From the NCBI GenBank assembly GCA_031257455.1, contig JAIROQ010000066.1, positions 1 through 6,261 of the forward strand: 6,261 nt of DNA, written 5' to 3'. The notes beneath the pieces are model-generated. The model worked only from the letters and a program-made list of their open reading frames with translations. It searched no databases and had not been told where the DNA came from. This DNA is from Prevotellaceae bacterium (GTDB lineage Bacteria; Bacteroidota; Bacteroidia; Bacteroidales; UBA932). This document shows, piece by piece, positions 1-6,115 of the stretch; position 1 is the first letter of the stretch, and every line of letters starts with the position of its first letter. Made by a program: the position numbers and the translations under genes.

Positions 1-759
1 AATGGAGGGACAGCGCCGGACAGTTATACATGGAGTATCGGCGGCCTATATGAACGGACTACGACTGCTGCAAATCATACGATAGCGGAGACCGATGTCA
101 GTCAAATTTCGGCCGGAACATATACCTTGACGGTAAAAGCTATAAAAGGTTCCTGTACGCTGCAAACTGTCAGCTACAATATCTTTATTATTGACTGTCC
201 ATACACCGGTACAGACTTGTTGATTGATGCAACCCACGAATGTAAAGAAATTACAACCGGCAGCAGTACTTACTACCAAGCGTATATAAAGGAAACGGGA
301 ACGGGAGTGGGACAAATTTACCGTATTGTGCGATTACCGCCAGCGAATAGCAACCTCTGGTGGTTTGCGGAAAACAGTAAATTAGGTACTAAAGCCCATG
401 AAGCGAATGGCGTGTACTACTATATACAAGGTAATGCCTCTGGGGCATGTCCGGCAGGATGGAGTGTTCCGACCAGTACACAATGGTCTGATATGATTAG
501 TGGTGTTGGCGCATCAGGTTCTGACGGAAAAGTGTTATGTAGTACGACATTCACTAATGGCGGCTCCACCGGTACTGACCTTTGGGGATTTTCAGCAACC
601 AATACGCATTATTATAGTGGAAGTAGCTTAGACTCCTCCAATGGAGCTTTTATATGGGCATCCGACTCAAATTCGGGGGCGGAAATACGTCCCGATAAAG
701 CTGGGTCTGCATCAGCTTCTACTGGTTATGGCTACACCGTTCGCTGTGTAAGGCAATAA
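1..759 (+). CDS. FISUMP-domain surface/secreted protein, C-terminal part (5' end outside window)
   Basis: The frame is open from base 1 to the TAA at 757-759, giving 252 codons with no need for an internal start, so this is the C-terminal part of a longer protein. Residues 1-70 (window numbering) resemble a PKD/Ig-like extracellular module (GTYTLTVKA near 39-47). From about residue 85 the protein looks like a FISUMP domain (Fibrobacter succinogenes major paralogous domain): CPAGWSVPT at 150-158, GFSATN near 196-201, and the typical ending YTVRCVRQ at 245-252. Members are usually exported proteins of Bacteroidota and Fibrobacter; the exact function and ligand are unknown. It is rich in Ser, Gly, Thr and Tyr, poor in Lys and Arg, and looks more AT-rich than ettA downstream. 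No type IX sorting domain follows the FISUMP part. The family call is from remembered motifs and is fairly secure; function is open. Confidence 0.8.
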   Translation, partial: NGGTAPDSYTWSIGGLYERTTTAANHTIAETDVSQISAGTYTLTVKAIKGSCTLQTVSYNIFIIDCPYTGTDLLIDATHECKEITTGSSTYYQAYIKETGTGVGQIYRIVRLPPANSNLWWFAENSKLGTKAHEANGVYYYIQGNASGACPAGWSVPTSTQWSDMISGVGASGSDGKVLCSTTFTNGGSTGTDLWGFSATNTHYYSGSSLDSSNGAFIWASDSNSGAEIRPDKAGSASASTGYGYTVRCVRQ

Positions 760-812
760 AATCAACCGCCAAAACTTAAAAGACGGGACGTGTTGCAAGT
801 ATGCCGAAGGAA

Positions 813-881
813 CCTGCTTTGCGACAGTGACAACGCCTGCTTTGCGACAGTAACAACGCCTGCTTTGCGACAGTAACAACG
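813..881. repeat. 23-bp direct tandem repeat, 3 copies
   Basis: Three contiguous 23-bp units lie at 813-835, 836-858 and 859-881. Each begins CCTGCTTTGCGACAGT and ends ACAACG. Units 2 and 3 are identical; unit 1 differs by a single G/A at base 829. The near-identity suggests recent expansion or homogenisation. No inverted symmetry or coding role is apparent. Confidence 0.95.
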
Positions 882-886
882 CTGAA

Positions 887-904
887 AAACCGCAGTGATG
901 TTCC
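887..904 (+). repeat. Direct repeat A, upstream copy
   Basis: AAACCGCAGTGATGTTCC matches 17 of 18 bases with 1684-1701, where the same sequence holds the last codons and TGA stop of the four-helix-bundle gene. This upstream copy is not attached to any reading frame I can recognise. It may be a relic of a second copy of that gene's 3' end or one border of a duplicated segment. Confidence 0.8.
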
Positions 905-908
905 GGTC

Positions 909-1060
909 GACCTTAAGGACTTTAAGGTCTTTGAGGTCTTTAGGGACTTTGAGTACTTTGAGTACTTTGAGATCTTTAAGGACTTTGAGTACTTTGAGGC
1001 TTTGAGATCTTTAAAGACTTTGAGCTCTTTAAGTACCTTAAAGTTTCTAAAGATTTTGAG
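909..1060. repeat. 9-bp tandem array (consensus about GACTTTGAG), 17 units
   Basis: Seventeen consecutive units of consensus NNCTTTRAG run from 909 to 1060. All are 9 bp except one 8-bp unit at 999-1006 (GCTTTGAG). The first two bases of the unit vary most (GA, TA, GT, AT, CT), while the CTTTGAG/CTTTAAG core is kept. Units are most regular in the middle (945-998) and decay towards the right end. The array ends 14 bases before the promoter of the next gene and could act as an upstream regulatory tract, but nothing in the sequence shows that directly. Confidence 0.95.
1027..1043. other. Perfect 7-bp inverted repeat inside the 9-bp array
   Basis: CTTTAAG (1027-1033) and CTTAAAG (1037-1043) are exact reverse complements separated by TAC. 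This is an AT-rich hairpin with a minimal loop. It may be only a by-product of CTTTAAG and CTTAAAG variants occurring in neighbouring repeat units; it is too weak to call a terminator. Confidence 0.5.
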
Positions 1061-1074
1061 AACAGAAATGTCAG

Positions 1075-1099
1075 TTAGGAATAAATTGCTATCTTTGCC
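1075..1099 (+). promoter_or_regulatory. Bacteroidota-type promoter of the four-helix-bundle gene (repeat B, copy 1)
   Basis: TATCTTTG at 1090-1097 fits the Bacteroidota -7 consensus TAnnTTTG, placing the transcript start a few bases downstream and giving a leader of roughly 15 nt before the ATG at 1120. A good -33 TTG element is not obvious. This 25-bp segment matches 1727-1751, in front of ettA, at 24 of 25 positions (only 1082 T versus 1734 C). Weaker similarity extends from TTGAG at 1056 to the start codon. Confidence 0.75.
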
Positions 1100-1119
1100 A
1101 GCGCAAAATACTTTTTCTT

Positions 1120-1695
1120 ATGGCGACCAACTCCATTTACGCTAATTCCGGCAACTATAAAAGCCTCTACAGCTACCAAAAGGCAGAGGCCATTTATGAT
1201 ATTACTTTCTACTTTTGCCAGCACTATCTCCGTAAGGGCGACCGCACGGTTGACCAAATGGTGCAGGCCGCCCGTTCGGGCAAACAGAATATCGCGGAAG
1301 GGTGCGCCGCCTCTTCCACCTCAAAAGAAATGGAGATAAAATTGGTAAATGTCGCCAAAGCCAGCTTGCAGGAACTGCTGCTTGACTACGAAGATTACCT
1401 GCGCACTCGGGAACACCGTCAATGGGAAAAAGGTTCTGTTGAACTGAACACCATGCGTACGCTGGGATGCCGGCGCAATGACACGGCTTTTTTTATGGGA
1501 ATAGTCAAAACGCGCCCGCCGGAAACCATTGCCAACATGGCCATTTGTTTGATTAAACAAGCCGATTATTTACTGCATCAGCAATTAAAAGCATTGGAAA
1601 GGCAGTTTTTGCAGGAAGGCGGCTTTCGTGAACGCTTAACGCGCATGCGCCTTGAGGAGCGCAATAACCGGAATGGCGGCCATAAACCGCAGTGA
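1120..1695 (+). CDS. Four-helix-bundle suffix-domain protein (S23/IVP-related)
   Basis: A 191-aa protein with the S23-type four-helix-bundle fold, best known from 23S rRNA intervening-sequence proteins and related to the Avd accessory protein of diversity-generating retroelements. The diagnostic stretch is DQMVQAARSGKQNIAEG (about residues 45-61), followed by TSKEMEIKLVNVAKASLQEL and the later PPETIANMAICLI. The C-terminal part (ERQFLQEGGFRERLTRMRLE) matches the 'four helix bundle suffix' extension found in Bacteroidota. The protein is predicted cytoplasmic, with no signal peptide or membrane segment; its biological role is unknown. The ATG at 1120 sits about 22 bases after the -7 element with no Shine-Dalgarno, as is normal for this phylum. 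The gene is bracketed by direct repeats, and its stop codon lies inside repeat A', so the gene may be a duplicated or inserted cassette. Confidence 0.9.
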   Translation: MATNSIYANSGNYKSLYSYQKAEAIYDITFYFCQHYLRKGDRTVDQMVQAARSGKQNIAEGCAASSTSKEMEIKLVNVAKASLQELLLDYEDYLRTREHRQWEKGSVELNTMRTLGCRRNDTAFFMGIVKTRPPETIANMAICLIKQADYLLHQQLKALERQFLQEGGFRERLTRMRLEERNNRNGGHKPQ

Positions 1696-1701
1696 TGTCC
1701 C
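1684..1701 (+). repeat. Direct repeat A', downstream copy, containing the stop of the four-helix-bundle gene
   Basis: AAACCGCAGTGATGTCCC carries the codons for K-P-Q and the TGA stop (1693-1695). It matches 887-904 upstream except for one C/T. Only 25 bases separate it from promoter copy B' (1727-1751), whereas 170 bases including the 9-bp array separate A from B upstream. Confidence 0.8.
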
Positions 1702-1726
1702 AGACGGCGTTGAGAAAAAATACCAA

Positions 1727-1751
1727 TTAGGAACAAATTGCTATCTTTGCC
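1727..1751 (+). promoter_or_regulatory. Bacteroidota-type promoter of ettA (repeat B, copy 2)
   Basis: TATCTTTG at 1742-1749 is the -7 element. The ATG of ettA follows 20 bases later (1770) after an A-rich leader. The segment is nearly identical to 1075-1099, so ettA and the four-helix-bundle gene probably share promoter strength and control. Confidence 0.75.
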
Positions 1752-1769
1752 CACACAAAACTTTAAATT

Positions 1770-3446
1770 ATGGCAGACGAAAAGATAATTTTTTCTATGA
1801 ATGGCGTGGGAAAAATCCTCCCGGCCAACAATAAGGCAATCTTAAAAGATATTTACCTGTCGTTTTTCTACGGCGCGAAAATCGGTATCATCGGGCTGAA
1901 CGGCTCGGGGAAATCAACGTTGCTGAAAATCATTGCCGGCGTAGAGAAAGCGTATCAGGGAGACGTGGTCTGGGCGCCGGGCTATACGGTGGGCTACCTC
2001 GAGCAGGAGCCGCAGTTGGACGATGCAAAGACCGTCCGTGAAATTGTGGAAGAAGGCGTGCAGGAAGTCGTGGATTTGCTCCGCGAATATGAAGCCGTCA
2101 ATGCCCGGTTCGCCGAGCCGATGAGTGACGAAGACATGGCGCAACTCATCGAACGGCAAGGCGAATTGACGGAGAAAATAGAACAGGCGAATGGCTGGGA
2201 ACTTGATGCCAAGCTGGAACGCGCGATGGACGCCCTGCAATGTCCCGGCGGCGACCTGCCGGTGCGGCATCTCAGCGGGGGCGAACGCCGCCGCGTGGCA
2301 TTGTGCCGCCTGCTGCTGCGCGAGCCGGACGTCCTCCTGCTCGACGAGCCGACCAACCACCTCGATGCCGAGAGTATCCAATGGCTCGAAGCGCACCTGC
2401 AGCAGTATAAAGGCACGGTGATTGCCGTAACGCATGACCGCTATTTCTTGGACAACGTAGCGGGCTGGATTCTGGAACTCGACCGCGGCGAAGGCATCCC
2501 CTGGAAAGGGAATTATTCATCGTGGCTTGACCAGAAGTCGAAACGCCTCGCGCAGGAAGAGAAGCAGGAAAGCAAGCGCCGCAAAACGCTGGAGCGCGAA
2601 CTGGAATGGGTGCGGATGTCGCCCAAAGCGCGGCAGGCAAAATCGAAAGCGCGTTTGGGGGCATATGAAAAACTGTTGAACGAAGACGGCAAGCAGAAAG
2701 AAGAACGCCTCGAAATATATATCCCCAACGGCCCGCGCTTGGGCGACAGGGTCATCGAAGCGCAGGACGTGGCGAAGGCTTATGACGGGCGGCTGCTGTT
2801 CGAGCAACTGAATTTCCGGCTTCCGCCGGCGGGTATTGTGGGCGTCATTGGCCCTAACGGTGCGGGCAAAACCACGCTATTCCGTTTGATTATGGGGCTG
2901 GAAACGCCGGACGCCGGCGCTTTCGGCGTGGGCGAAACGGTGAAGATAGCCTATGTGGACCAGCAGCACCGGCAAATCAACCCTGATAAAACCGTCTTTG
3001 AAACCATTGCAGCGAACAGCGAAATCATCCGCTTGGGTAACCGGGACGTGAATGCGCGGGCGTATGTGTCGCGTTTCAATTTCTCCGGCGCCGACCAAGA
3101 AAAGAAATGCGGCGTCCTCAGCGGCGGCGAGCGCAACCGCCTGCATCTGGCGCTGACGTTGAAAGAAGAAGCCAATGTGCTGCTCCTTGACGAGCCGACC
3201 AATGATGTGGATGTAAATACCATTCGCGCACTGGAAGAAGGGCTGGAAAACTTTGCAGGTTGCGCCGTCATCATCTCGCATGACCGTTGGTTTCTTGACC
3301 GCGTGGCTACGCACATCCTCGCTTTTGAAGGCGATGCGCAAGTCTGTTTCTTTGAAGGCAGCTATTCGGAATACGAGGAAAATAAACGCAAACGCTTGGG
3401 CGACTCCACGCCGAAACGGTTTAAATATAAAAAACTCTTGGAATAA
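1770..3446 (+). CDS. ettA: Energy-dependent translational throttle protein EttA (ABC-F ATPase)
   Basis: A 558-aa ABC-F protein of the length usual for EttA. It has two nucleotide-binding domains: Walker [10 protein letters not shown] (42-50), signature LSGGE (168-172) and Walker [12 protein letters not shown] (189-199, Glu193) in the first; GPNGAGKTT (361-369), LSGGE (450-454), LLLDEPTND with Glu475, and switch His504 in SHDRWFLD in the second. There are no transmembrane segments. The arm insertion lies at about 95-145, and the charged linker (P-site tRNA interaction motif) at about 245-305 with the EttA-like ELEWVR motif. [22 protein letters not shown] and the basic C-terminal tail KRFKYKK are also typical of EttA. 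Family members bind the ribosomal E site and gate entry into elongation according to the ATP/ADP ratio. All catalytic residues are present. The start is set by the -7 element at 1742-1749. The gene ends 5 bases before the U32 frame opens. Confidence 0.96.
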   Translation: MADEKIIFSMNGVGKILPANNKAILKDIYLSFFYGAKIGIIGLNGSGKSTLLKIIAGVEKAYQGDVVWAPGYTVGYLEQEPQLDDAKTVREIVEEGVQEVVDLLREYEAVNARFAEPMSDEDMAQLIERQGELTEKIEQANGWELDAKLERAMDALQCPGGDLPVRHLSGGERRRVALCRLLLREPDVLLLDEPTNHLDAESIQWLEAHLQQYKGTVIAVTHDRYFLDNVAGWILELDRGEGIPWKGNYSSWLDQKSKRLAQEEKQESKRRKTLERELEWVRMSPKARQAKSKARLGAYEKLLNEDGKQKEERLEIYIPNGPRLGDRVIEAQDVAKAYDGRLLFEQLNFRLPPAGIVGVIGPNGAGKTTLFRLIMGLETPDAGAFGVGETVKIAYVDQQHRQINPDKTVFETIAANSEIIRLGNRDVNARAYVSRFNFSGADQEKKCGVLSGGERNRLHLALTLKEEANVLLLDEPTNDVDVNTIRALEEGLENFAGCAVIISHDRWFLDRVATHILAFEGDAQVCFFEGSYSEYEENKRKRLGDSTPKRFKYKKLLE

Positions 3447-3451
3447 TAACA

Positions 3452-4855
3452 GTGGGCAGTAGCAGTAAACAGTTGGCAGTAGGCAGTAGGCAGTCGGCAG
3501 TAGGCAGTAGGCAGTCGGCAGTCGGCAGTAGCAGTAAACAGTCGGCAGTAGCAGTAGGCAGTAGCAGTAGGCAGTTAGCTGGCGCGTCAGCTCATTCTCC
3601 ACTCTCCATTCTCCATTCTCCATTCTCCGGAGGGGTTGAACTCCTGTCGCCGGCGGGTAACTTTGAATGCCTCGCGGCAGCGGCGCAGGGCGGCGCAGAC
3701 GCCGTATATTTCGGCGTGGGTAACCTGAATATGCGGGCGCGGTCGGCCAATAATTTTTCGCCGGACGATTTGGCGCGTGTCACGGACTTTTGCCGCCGGC
3801 GACATATCCGTTCTTACCTCACGGTAAATACCGTATTATACGATGACGAACTGGACGAGATGCGCCGCATCATTGATTTGGCAAAGCAGGCGGGCGTTTC
3901 GGCTATCATTGCATCGGATATGGCGGCGGTTAACTATGCCCGCCGGCAGGGAATGGAAGTGCATATTTCCACGCAACTCAACTTGACCAATATCGAAGCG
4001 GTGCGTTTTTATGCGCAATTTGCCGATGTGGTGGTGCTGTCGCGCGAACTGGCGTTGGATAAGGTGAAAAAAATCTATTCGCAAATAATGGCTGAACCGG
4101 TGAAAGGCCCTCACGGGAAACCGGTGCGTATCGAACTGTTCTGTCATGGCGCGTTGTGCATGGCCGTATCCGGCAAGTGTTACCTGAGCCTGCACGAATA
4201 TAACGCTTCCGCCAATCGCGGCGCGTGTTACCAGATATGCCGGCGCGGATACACGGTTACCGACAATGAAACCGGCCGGCAACTGGCTATCGACAACCAG
4301 TACATCATGTCGCCGAAAGACCTTTGCACTGTTGGTTTTTTGGACAAGCTGCTGAATGCCGGCGTGCGTATACTCAAGATTGAAGGCCGCGCCCGTTCCG
4401 CCGATTATGTGCAGACCGTCACCGCCTGCTACCGCCGCGCGATAGACGCATTCCTCGCCGGCGATTATACGCCGCAACTGGCGGAGCAATTAACCGCTAC
4501 CTTGAAAACCGTTTTCAATCGCGGCTTTTGGGATGGCTACTATCAGGGCGCACGGCTCGGCGAATGGAGCGAAGTCTATGGCAATAAAGCCACCGAACGG
4601 AAAGAATATATCGGCAAAGCCACCAATTATTTCAACCGGTTGGGCGTGGCGGAGTTTTTAATCGAAACCGGCGAACTGTCCATCGGGGACGAGGTATTAA
4701 TTATAGGCCCCACCACCGGCGTAGTGCGTAAAACCGTTACGGAAATACGGGTGGAATTACAGGCGGTAGCCAAGGCCGTCAAAGGCGATGCCTGCTCGAT
4801 TGCTATTCCCGGAAAAATCCGCCGCGCCGACAAATTGTATAAAGTTGTCCATTAA
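3452..4855 (+). CDS. Peptidase U32-family protein (TrhP/RlhA/UbiU-like) with repeat-encoded N-terminus
   Basis: The conserved domain begins at about residue 62 ([18 protein letters not shown]) and runs to the end, about 406 residues, the normal size for this family. [19 protein letters not shown] (228-246) fits the U32 signature E-x-F-x2-G-[SA]-[LIVM]-C-x4-G-x-C-x-[LIVM]-S. Cys236, Cys243, Cys259 (NRGAC) and Cys292 (SPKDLC) are spaced like the iron-sulphur cysteines of UbiU. Despite the name, characterised relatives carry out prephenate-dependent or oxygen-independent hydroxylation of tRNA, 23S rRNA or ubiquinone precursors; the substrate here is unknown, with an RNA the likeliest. The only in-frame conventional starts before the domain are GTG 3452 and TTG 3473, both in the heptamer array, so the first ~60 residues are low-complexity Ser/Gln/Val/Gly repeats. 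Family assignment is sure; the start is not. A non-AUG start such as ATT near 3622 cannot be excluded. The gene follows ettA by 5 bases, so the two are probably cotranscribed. Confidence 0.9.
   Translation: MGSSSKQLAVGSRQSAVGSRQSAVGSSSKQSAVAVGSSSRQLAGASAHSPLSILHSPFSGGVELLSPAGNFECLAAAAQGGADAVYFGVGNLNMRARSANNFSPDDLARVTDFCRRRHIRSYLTVNTVLYDDELDEMRRIIDLAKQAGVSAIIASDMAAVNYARRQGMEVHISTQLNLTNIEAVRFYAQFADVVVLSRELALDKVKKIYSQIMAEPVKGPHGKPVRIELFCHGALCMAVSGKCYLSLHEYNASANRGACYQICRRGYTVTDNETGRQLAIDNQYIMSPKDLCTVGFLDKLLNAGVRILKIEGRARSADYVQTVTACYRRAIDAFLAGDYTPQLAEQLTATLKTVFNRGFWDGYYQGARLGEWSEVYGNKATERKEYIGKATNYFNRLGVAEFLIETGELSIGDEVLIIGPTTGVVRKTVTEIRVELQAVAKAVKGDACSIAIPGKIRRADKLYKVVH
3455..3576. repeat. Heptanucleotide array GGCAGTA, 18 units, within the 5' end of the U32 frame
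   Basis: Eighteen consecutive units end in CAGTN. Fourteen are 7 bp (mostly GGCAGTA or GGCAGTC, two AACAGTN) and four are 6 bp (3462-3467, 3531-3536, 3551-3556, 3564-3569). Two identical 21-bp triplets lie at 3475-3495 and 3496-3516. Because 7 is not a multiple of 3, a pure array has TAG in every frame each 21 bp. In the U32 frame all five such positions (codons at 3473, 3494, 3515, 3542, 3575) are TTG, TCG, TCG, TCG and TTA. The two other forward frames hit TAG near 3458 and 3480. Similar short tandem heptamers are known from other bacteria, for example the STRR repeats of cyanobacteria. Confidence 0.95.
3577..3592. other. 16-bp near-perfect palindrome joining two heptamer arrays
   Basis: AGCTGGCGCGTCAGCT is self-complementary at all pairs except one G/T wobble pair (3582/3587). 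It lies exactly between the GGCAGTA array and the ATTCTCC array, so it may be a recombination junction or a hairpin. It is also translated if the U32 protein starts upstream. Confidence 0.6.
3594..3628. repeat. Heptanucleotide array ATTCTCC, 5 units
   Basis: Five contiguous 7-bp units lie at 3594-3628; four are ATTCTCC and the second (3601-3607) is ACTCTCC. The array ends directly before GGAGGGG and the first conserved codons of the U32 domain at 3635. In the U32 frame it reads as [12 protein letters not shown] with no stop codon. Confidence 0.95.
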
Positions 4856-4874
4856 AAAAAAAATTGTAACTTTG
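4845..4874 (+). promoter_or_regulatory. Bacteroidota-type promoter of the bactofilin-xth unit
   Basis: TAACTTTG at 4867-4874 matches the -7 consensus TAnnTTTG, and TTG at 4845-4847 lies 19 bases upstream as a -33 element. The -33 part overlaps the last codons of the U32 gene (stop at 4853-4855), and an A-run fills the spacer. The predicted transcript starts near 4880, leaving a short A-rich leader to ATG 4896. Confidence 0.75.
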
Positions 4875-4895
4875 CTTCCTCAACTAAAATTAAAA

Positions 4896-5279
4896 ATGGA
4901 ACGTATGGCACGCGAACAGGAACAACAGACGATGAGTAATATCAACCGGATTTGCCAGGGTACAGAAGTTATTGGAAACATCAATACCCCCGGCGACATT
5001 CGCTTGGACGGCTTCTTGGAAGGCAACATCACGGCTAAAGGCAAGGTGGTTGTCGGGAATACCGGAAAAACCAAAGGCGAAATCATTGGCCGCACTACCG
5101 ACATTTTCGGACAGGTGGAAGGTTCGTTGAATATCTCGGAAATAATAAGCCTGAAAAGCACCTCTAATGTAAAAGGCAGCATTGCTACAACGAAAATCAG
5201 TATTGAAGCGGGCGCTATCTTCAACGGTACTTGCACCATGTCGGAAGCGAAAGCAACTCCTGTTTCCCCCAAAAAATAA
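4896..5279 (+). CDS. Bactofilin (polymer-forming cytoskeletal protein)
   Basis: A 127-aa protein with the bactofilin (DUF583) beta-helix pattern: short repeating strands with Gly turns, including TEVIGNINTPGDIRLDGFLEGNI, KGKVVVG, KGEIIG, GQVEGSL and NVKGSIATTKISIEAGAIFNG. Flanking N- and C-terminal tails are short and polar, the latter ending in PVSPKK. Bactofilins polymerise without nucleotides and act as membrane-associated scaffolds in cell-shape control and localisation of cell-wall enzymes. No membrane segment is visible. An upstream frame extends to 4788, but the promoter at 4845-4874 and the A-rich leader favour ATG 4896; ATG 4905 and ATG 4932 (MSNINRICQG) are alternatives. The stop TAA (5277-5279) overlaps the start of xth by one base, so translation of the two is probably coupled. 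No M23 peptidase partner is visible nearby. Confidence 0.92.
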   Translation: MERMAREQEQQTMSNINRICQGTEVIGNINTPGDIRLDGFLEGNITAKGKVVVGNTGKTKGEIIGRTTDIFGQVEGSLNISEIISLKSTSNVKGSIATTKISIEAGAIFNGTCTMSEAKATPVSPKK

Positions 5280-6064
5280 TGACTGCACCGGAACGATATC
5301 TTATTTCCTATAATCTTAACGGTATCCGGTCGGCAGTGGCGAAAGGGCTGCACACATGGCTGCAGCAGGAAAACCCCGATGTCTTGTGCATCCAGGAATC
5401 CAAAGCCCAGAACGACCAAATTGATATTGCTTTTTACGAAAGTTTAGGCTATCACTGTTTCTTGCACCCTGCACAGAGAAAAGGCTACAGCGGTACAGGC
5501 ATCTTTTCGAAACAACAACCGGACGAAGTCATTTACGGTATCGGCATTCCGCGTTACGATGCGGAAGGCCGCTTCATCCGCGCCGACTATGGCGATATAA
5601 CGCTTATCTGTTCCTATTTTCCGTCCGGGACAATGGGCGAAGAACGGCAACAGTTCAAAATGGACTACCTCGCCGATTTCCTGAAATACATTTTGCAACT
5701 CCGCCTGACGCGCCCCAAAATTATTATCACCGGCGACTTTAACATCAGCCACAAACCTGTTGACATCAACAATCCCAAAGCGCACGAAAAAACGTCCGGC
5801 TACCTGCCCGAAGAACGCGCATGGCTGGATGCACTGGAAGCATGCGGTTTTGTAGATACTTTCCGGGTGTTCCATAAAGGGGAAGCGGAACGCTACAGCT
5901 GGTGGAGTCATTTTGCCCGGTCCCGCGCCCGCAATATCGGCTGGCGACTGGATTACTTCTGGGCAACCGGCAACCTCCAACACCACTTCATAGACGCCGA
6001 TATCCTGAAAGACGTCGTACACTCCGACCACTGCCCCGTGACGCTGAGGTGCAGTTTTCAGTAG
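5279..6064 (+). CDS. xth: Exodeoxyribonuclease III (AP endonuclease, ExoA/Xth type)
   Basis: A 261-aa member of the endonuclease/exonuclease/phosphatase superfamily, close to the E. coli enzyme in length. Conserved residues are all present: Asn12 in SYNLNG, metal-binding Glu40 in PDVLCIQESK, YSGTGIFSK (70-78), Asp153 and Asn155 in GDFNIS, RNIGWRLDYF around Asp225, and Asp250-His251 in HSDHCPV. The enzyme cleaves the DNA backbone 5' of abasic sites and has 3'-5' exonuclease and 3'-phosphatase activity in cytoplasmic base-excision repair. The frame is open upstream to 5231, but ATG 5279 gives the normal N-terminus and overlaps the bactofilin stop as TAATG. The TAG stop (6062-6064) falls inside a short heptamer run, so the last residues (CSFQ) may have been altered by repeat growth. 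Confidence 0.96.
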   Translation: MTAPERYLISYNLNGIRSAVAKGLHTWLQQENPDVLCIQESKAQNDQIDIAFYESLGYHCFLHPAQRKGYSGTGIFSKQQPDEVIYGIGIPRYDAEGRFIRADYGDITLICSYFPSGTMGEERQQFKMDYLADFLKYILQLRLTRPKIIITGDFNISHKPVDINNPKAHEKTSGYLPEERAWLDALEACGFVDTFRVFHKGEAERYSWWSHFARSRARNIGWRLDYFWATGNLQHHFIDADILKDVVHSDHCPVTLRCSFQ

Positions 6065-6077
6065 GCAGTGGGCAGTG
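6057..6077. repeat. Short heptamer run GGCAGTG at the 3' end of xth, 3 units
   Basis: Units TTCAGTA (6057-6063), GGCAGTG (6064-6070) and GGCAGTG (6071-6077) belong to the same heptamer family as the array at 3455-3576. The first unit boundary supplies the stop codon TAG of xth. Confidence 0.7.
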
Positions 6078-6115
6078 GCAAATCACGCAGGAATTCGGAA
6101 ACGAACGCAGATTTT

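Larger units (their letters stand above)
760..1119. other. 360-bp repeat-rich spacer without a convincing gene
   Basis: This spacer between the FISUMP gene and the four-helix-bundle gene contains, in order: about 50 bases with nothing recognisable, a 23-bp x3 repeat, an 18-bp sequence repeated downstream of the next gene, a 9-bp x17 array, and a promoter. One frame stays open from 831 to 1142 but has no ATG, GTG or TTG before the repeat region, so I do not call a gene. I see no strong GC-rich hairpin plus T-run that would terminate the FISUMP transcript. Confidence 0.7.

Noticed and set aside
813..881. Possible CRISPR-like array
   Set aside because: The 23-bp units are directly adjacent with no spacers, so it is a plain tandem repeat.
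831..1142. Forward frame open for 104 codons through the 9-bp array, reading as D-F-E / Y-F-E tripeptides
   Set aside because: There is no ATG, GTG or TTG before the array, the 8-bp unit at 999-1006 shifts the phase so the tripeptide is lost halfway, and the frame runs into the next gene's promoter and start. Openness follows from repeat composition.
1914..2435. Long minus-strand open frames antisense to ettA
   Set aside because: They are shadows of a GC-rich coding sequence with strong codon structure on the + strand; the translated products show no recognisable motifs.
2877..3623. Minus-strand open frame of 248 codons starting inside the heptamer arrays ([17 protein letters not shown] repeats)
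   Set aside because: It lies antisense to ettA, which has all ABC-F motifs, and its N-terminal part is just the reverse translation of the heptamer repeats. No promoter or family resemblance was seen.
4788..4895. Upstream extension of the bactofilin frame overlapping the U32 gene
   Set aside because: The extension overlaps conserved U32 codons and the promoter at 4845-4874, and is not bactofilin-like; ATG 4896 is the better start.
5231..5278. Upstream extension of the xth frame inside the bactofilin gene
   Set aside because: Exonuclease III normally begins shortly before the SYNLNG strand, and ATG 5279 overlaps the bactofilin stop in a typical coupled arrangement.
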